This document shows, piece by piece, positions 21,969-24,308 of a stretch of DNA of 24,308 nucleotides. The notes beneath the pieces are model-generated. The model saw only the letters and a program-made list of their open reading frames with translations, did no database searches and had not been told where the DNA came from. Within the stretch, counting starts at the first letter, position 1. Each line of letters begins with the position of its first letter. This stretch comes from a bacterium (GTDB lineage Bacteria > Thermosulfidibacterota > Thermosulfidibacteria > Thermosulfidibacterales > JALWSI01): positions 1 through 24,308 of the forward strand of contig JALWSI010000095.1 of NCBI GenBank assembly GCA_027080315.1, given 5' to 3'. The position numbers were made by a program, and so were the translations under genes.

Positions 21969-23509
21969 TCTGCTATCTCCTCTATTGCATCGGGCAATGC
22001 GCCCAGCATGTCTCCTGCGATCATTCCGTACTCTCCGCTCATCTCTGTGGCAAGCTCTCCCGCTCTTCCGTGAAGGTAAACCCCTGCCCAGGCAGCTTCT
22101 TCAGGGGCTATACCCTGGCAGACGAGTCCACTGATTATCCCTGTTAACACGTCTCCGCTGCCCCCAGAGGCCATCCCCGGGGTTCCTGTGGGGTTGATGT
22201 AGCAGACCCCATTGGGCAGGGCGGTGATTGTGCCTGCCCCCTTCAGCACCATGATCACCCCAAACCTCTGGGCAAACTCCCTTGCCATCTCAAGCCTGCA
22301 CTCCTGGATCTCTTTTGCAGAGATGCTGCAGAACCTGGCCATCTCTCCGGGATGAGGGGTGAGGATTACAGGTGCCTTTGCCCTCTTTAGCACCTCTGGC
22401 TCTTCAGCCACTAAGTTGATGCCGTCTGCGTCAATCACCATGGGCACCTCAAGCCTCTCCACCAACGAGAGCATCAGGCTCTTGGTGGATGGATCGGTGC
22501 CCATACCGGGCCCCATCGCCACAGCGCTTTTGCCCTCAGTTAGCTTCAGAACTTCCTCCAAGGCGTCTGCCCCCAGTCCCCCGTTGGGAGCCTCAGGCAA
22601 CGGAGCGCTCATGGCCTCCATCACCGCCGCCTCAAAGGCCAGGTTGAGCCCTGCGGGAACCCCTGCGGTGACGAGGCCCGCTCCTGTTCTCAGGGCAGCT
22701 AAGGATGCCATTATTCCTGCCCCCAGCTTGCCGGGGGAGCCTGCCAGCACCAGAAGGTGGCCGTATCTTCCCTTGTGCGCCTGGGGAGGACGCTTGGGAA
22801 AGAAGGGCAGCAGGTCTCTGTCCTCAATCAGGTAGTTCTCAAAAGAGGCCTCCTCCACATAGGCGGGAGGAATGCCTATGTCCACAACCACCACCTCTCC
22901 CACAAGCTCTCTGGCGGGGTAGCACCAGTGGGCCACCTTGGGTAGACCAAAGGTGACAGACAGCTCGGCCTTCACAGCGGGCCCGGGGATGGCTCCAGAG
23001 TCAGAGGAGAGCCCCGAGGGGATGTCAACGGCAACCACAGGCACACCGCTTGAGTTGATGGCCTCTATGGCCTCTGCAGCCAGTCCCCGGGCACCGCTTG
23101 AGAGACCGGTTCCCAAGATGGCGTCAACTACCAGGTCGGTGTTGTCAAACACCCCCTGAAAGGCCAAAGAATCCTCCACCTCAATGAGGCCCTCGGGAGA
23201 GAGCTGTTTCCACACCCTGGCGTTGATGAGGGCGTCGCCTTTCAGGTTCTCCAGCTTTGTTAGCAGCAGCACCTTTGGATGTGCCCCCAGTCTTCTGGCC
23301 CAGCGGGCCACAACGAAGCCGTCTCCACCGTTGTTACCCTTGCCTGCAAATACCAGAAGCCTTTTTCCTCTCAGGCCAAATCGTTCTTCAATGGCCTTCA
23401 CCACCCCCCTTCCCGCGTGCTCCATGAGCACCACTCCGGGGATACCAAGGCCGTTTATGGTTCTGTTGTCTAAGCTTCTCATCTCTTCGGCGGTGCAAAG
23501 GGGTATCAT
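21953..23509 (-). CDS. nnr: Bifunctional NAD(P)HX epimerase / ADP-dependent NAD(P)HX dehydratase
   Basis: Repairs hydrated NADH and NADPH: the N-terminal YjeF domain epimerises R and S forms and the C-terminal ribokinase-like domain dehydrates the S form using ADP. The N-domain (1 to about 215) has [37 protein letters not shown] and [12 protein letters not shown]. The C-domain (about 235-510) has [53 protein letters not shown] and the catalytic [17 protein letters not shown]. The 518-residue length is normal for the fused enzyme. The ATG at 23509 has GAGGAG close upstream. It lies 59 bases after mnmG and overlaps argB. Confidence 0.96.
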   Translation of the reverse strand: MIPLCTAEEMRSLDNRTINGLGIPGVVLMEHAGRGVVKAIEERFGLRGKRLLVFAGKGNNGGDGFVVARWARRLGAHPKVLLLTKLENLKGDALINARVWKQLSPEGLIEVEDSLAFQGVFDNTDLVVDAILGTGLSSGARGLAAEAIEAINSSGVPVVAVDIPSGLSSDSGAIPGPAVKAELSVTFGLPKVAHWCYPARELVGEVVVVDIGIPPAYVEEASFENYLIEDRDLLPFFPKRPPQAHKGRYGHLLVLAGSPGKLGAGIMASLAALRTGAGLVTAGVPAGLNLAFEAAVMEAMSAPLPEAPNGGLGADALEEVLKLTEGKSAVAMGPGMGTDPSTKSLMLSLVERLEVPMVIDADGINLVAEEPEVLKRAKAPVILTPHPGEMARFCSISAKEIQECRLEMAREFAQRFGVIMVLKGAGTITALPNGVCYINPTGTPGMASGGSGDVLTGIISGLVCQGIAPEEAAWAGVYLHGRAGELATEMSGEYGMIAGDMLGALPDAIEEIADWTRD

Positions 23510-23568
23510 TGCTTCTCCTCCTCACTCCCTCGTTTCGCTGGTATCACTAACACAAAAGATGAAGCGAA

Positions 23569-24308
23569 TCACTCCGCTTCCTTCTCCTTTCTCCTCAGTA
23601 TCTCCAGGTGCACCATGAGGGCAGAGATCGCTGCAGGGGTGACCCCTGAGATGCGAGAGGCCTGCCCAAGAGATCGGGGCCGTATCTTTTGCAGCAGCTC
23701 TTTCACCTCGTTTGAGAGACCAGAAACCTGCTGGTAGTCCAGATTTTGGGGAATCAGCATGCGTTCAAGGTGTTTAAACTTCTTCACCTGCCTCTCCTGT
23801 CTCTCAAGGTAGCCCTCGTACTTGCAGAGAATCTCAACCTGGCGGATCACCCTTTGAGGCATTCCTTTGGGAGCCATGCCCATCTTTTGAAGATGGGCGT
23901 AAGAGACCTCAGGGCGTTTGAGGAGCTGGTCCAGAGAGACCGGCTCCTCAATGGTGGAGGAACCTGTCTCTTCCAGCACCTGGTTCACAATGGATGAGGG
24001 TTTAACGAAGCTCTTCTTCAACCTCTCCACCTCAGCGGAGATCATGCGGCGGCGCTCCTTCATCTCCTCAAAGGACTCTCTGTTCACCAATCCCAGCTGG
24101 TAGCTCTTCTCCATGAGACGCAGGTCGGCGTTGTCCTCCCTGAGAAGAAGGCGGTGCTCGGCCCGTGATGTGAAGATTCGGTAGGGTTCTTGAACCCCTT
24201 TGGTGACCAGATCGTCCACAAGCACCCCTAAGTAGGCCTCTGAGCGATCCAGAATGAAGGGAGGCCTGCCCTGAACCTTGCAGGCTGCGTTTATTCCTGA
24301 CCAAAGCC
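23569..24308 (-). CDS. mnmG: tRNA U34 carboxymethylaminomethyl-modifying enzyme MnmG, 3' part
   Basis: Works with MnmE to modify the wobble uridine of several tRNAs. Only the C-terminal 245 or so residues are in the window; the frame stays open to the right edge. The visible part has SGINAACKVQGRPPFIL, DRSEAYLGVLVDDLVTKG, EPYRIFTSRAEHRLLLREDNADLR, CKYEGYLERQ and the C-terminal domain LLQKIRPRSLGQASRISGVTPAAISALMVHLEI, all diagnostic of MnmG/GidA. An apparent methionine start at 24225 is internal. The FAD-binding N-terminus lies outside. A six-pair hairpin (23561-23580, GAAGCG/CGCTTC) covers the stop codon, with a short T-run on the minus strand that could give partial termination before nnr. 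Confidence 0.97.
   Translation of the reverse strand, partial: LWSGINAACKVQGRPPFILDRSEAYLGVLVDDLVTKGVQEPYRIFTSRAEHRLLLREDNADLRLMEKSYQLGLVNRESFEEMKERRRMISAEVERLKKSFVKPSSIVNQVLEETGSSTIEEPVSLDQLLKRPEVSYAHLQKMGMAPKGMPQRVIRQVEILCKYEGYLERQERQVKKFKHLERMLIPQNLDYQQVSGLSNEVKELLQKIRPRSLGQASRISGVTPAAISALMVHLEILRRKEKEAE

Noticed and set aside
24068-24304. 78-codon minus-strand frame at the right edge
   Set aside because: It overlaps the MnmG frame, which has clear family motifs; this one is Arg/Gly/Ser-rich shadow sequence.
1-24308. Mobile elements, CRISPR arrays, tRNA or rRNA genes
   Set aside because: No transposase, integrase, regularly spaced repeats or tRNA/rRNA signatures were seen on either strand.

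Overview
The window reads as chromosome of a motile Gram-negative bacterium with a respiratory lifestyle based on multihaem c-type cytochromes. Evidence is two TonB-dependent outer-membrane receptors, a probable lipoprotein, a flagellin, an octahaem hydroxylamine-oxidoreductase-like cytochrome and a tetrahaem cytochrome c3. This mix is typical of deltaproteobacterial-type (Desulfobacterota) and similar anaerobic or microaerophilic lineages, but I cannot name the organism. Arginine is mostly AGG/AGA and several genes start with TTG, habits often seen in thermophiles; this is inference only. Nothing looks like a phage, insertion sequence, CRISPR array or tRNA/rRNA gene.

Layout. 1-184: left edge with a strong + strand terminator and perhaps the tail of a gene. 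185-2068 (-): secreted beta-propeller-like repeat protein with a Gly/Asp/Thr linker and an unrecognised C-terminal domain. 2069-2469: a control region with a sigma70 promoter facing left, a set of alternative hairpins ending in an intrinsic terminator, a sigma28-type promoter and a CsrA-like hairpin in front of the flagellin gene (2470-4494, +). 4561-7323 (-): HemY-type protoporphyrinogen oxidase, ferrochelatase and a glycine-zipper lipoprotein, transcribed lipoprotein first. A divergent promoter pair at 7359-7424 separates these from a + strand run: diguanylate cyclase, DUF4197 protein and MsrA (all with TTG starts), then the octahaem cytochrome, a radical SAM protein and cytochrome c3, the two cytochrome genes each followed by an intrinsic terminator.

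12722-20281 (-) is a tight four-gene operon: two paralogous TonB-dependent receptors, a YfiR-family periplasmic protein, and a hybrid histidine kinase whose periplasmic sensor looks like that of YfiN. This resembles a Yfi-type periplasmic switch whose diguanylate cyclase output has been replaced by a multistep phosphorelay, with outer-membrane receptors as possible input. It is the best candidate for an under-described system here.

20394-24308 (-) is housekeeping: thymidylate kinase, acetylglutamate kinase, NAD(P)HX epimerase/dehydratase, and the 3' part of mnmG running off the right edge.

Main regulatory reading: the flagellin leader carries a near-consensus CsrA recognition hairpin that can switch to a longer hairpin hiding the ribosome binding site, suggesting CsrA-type post-transcriptional control of flagellin.
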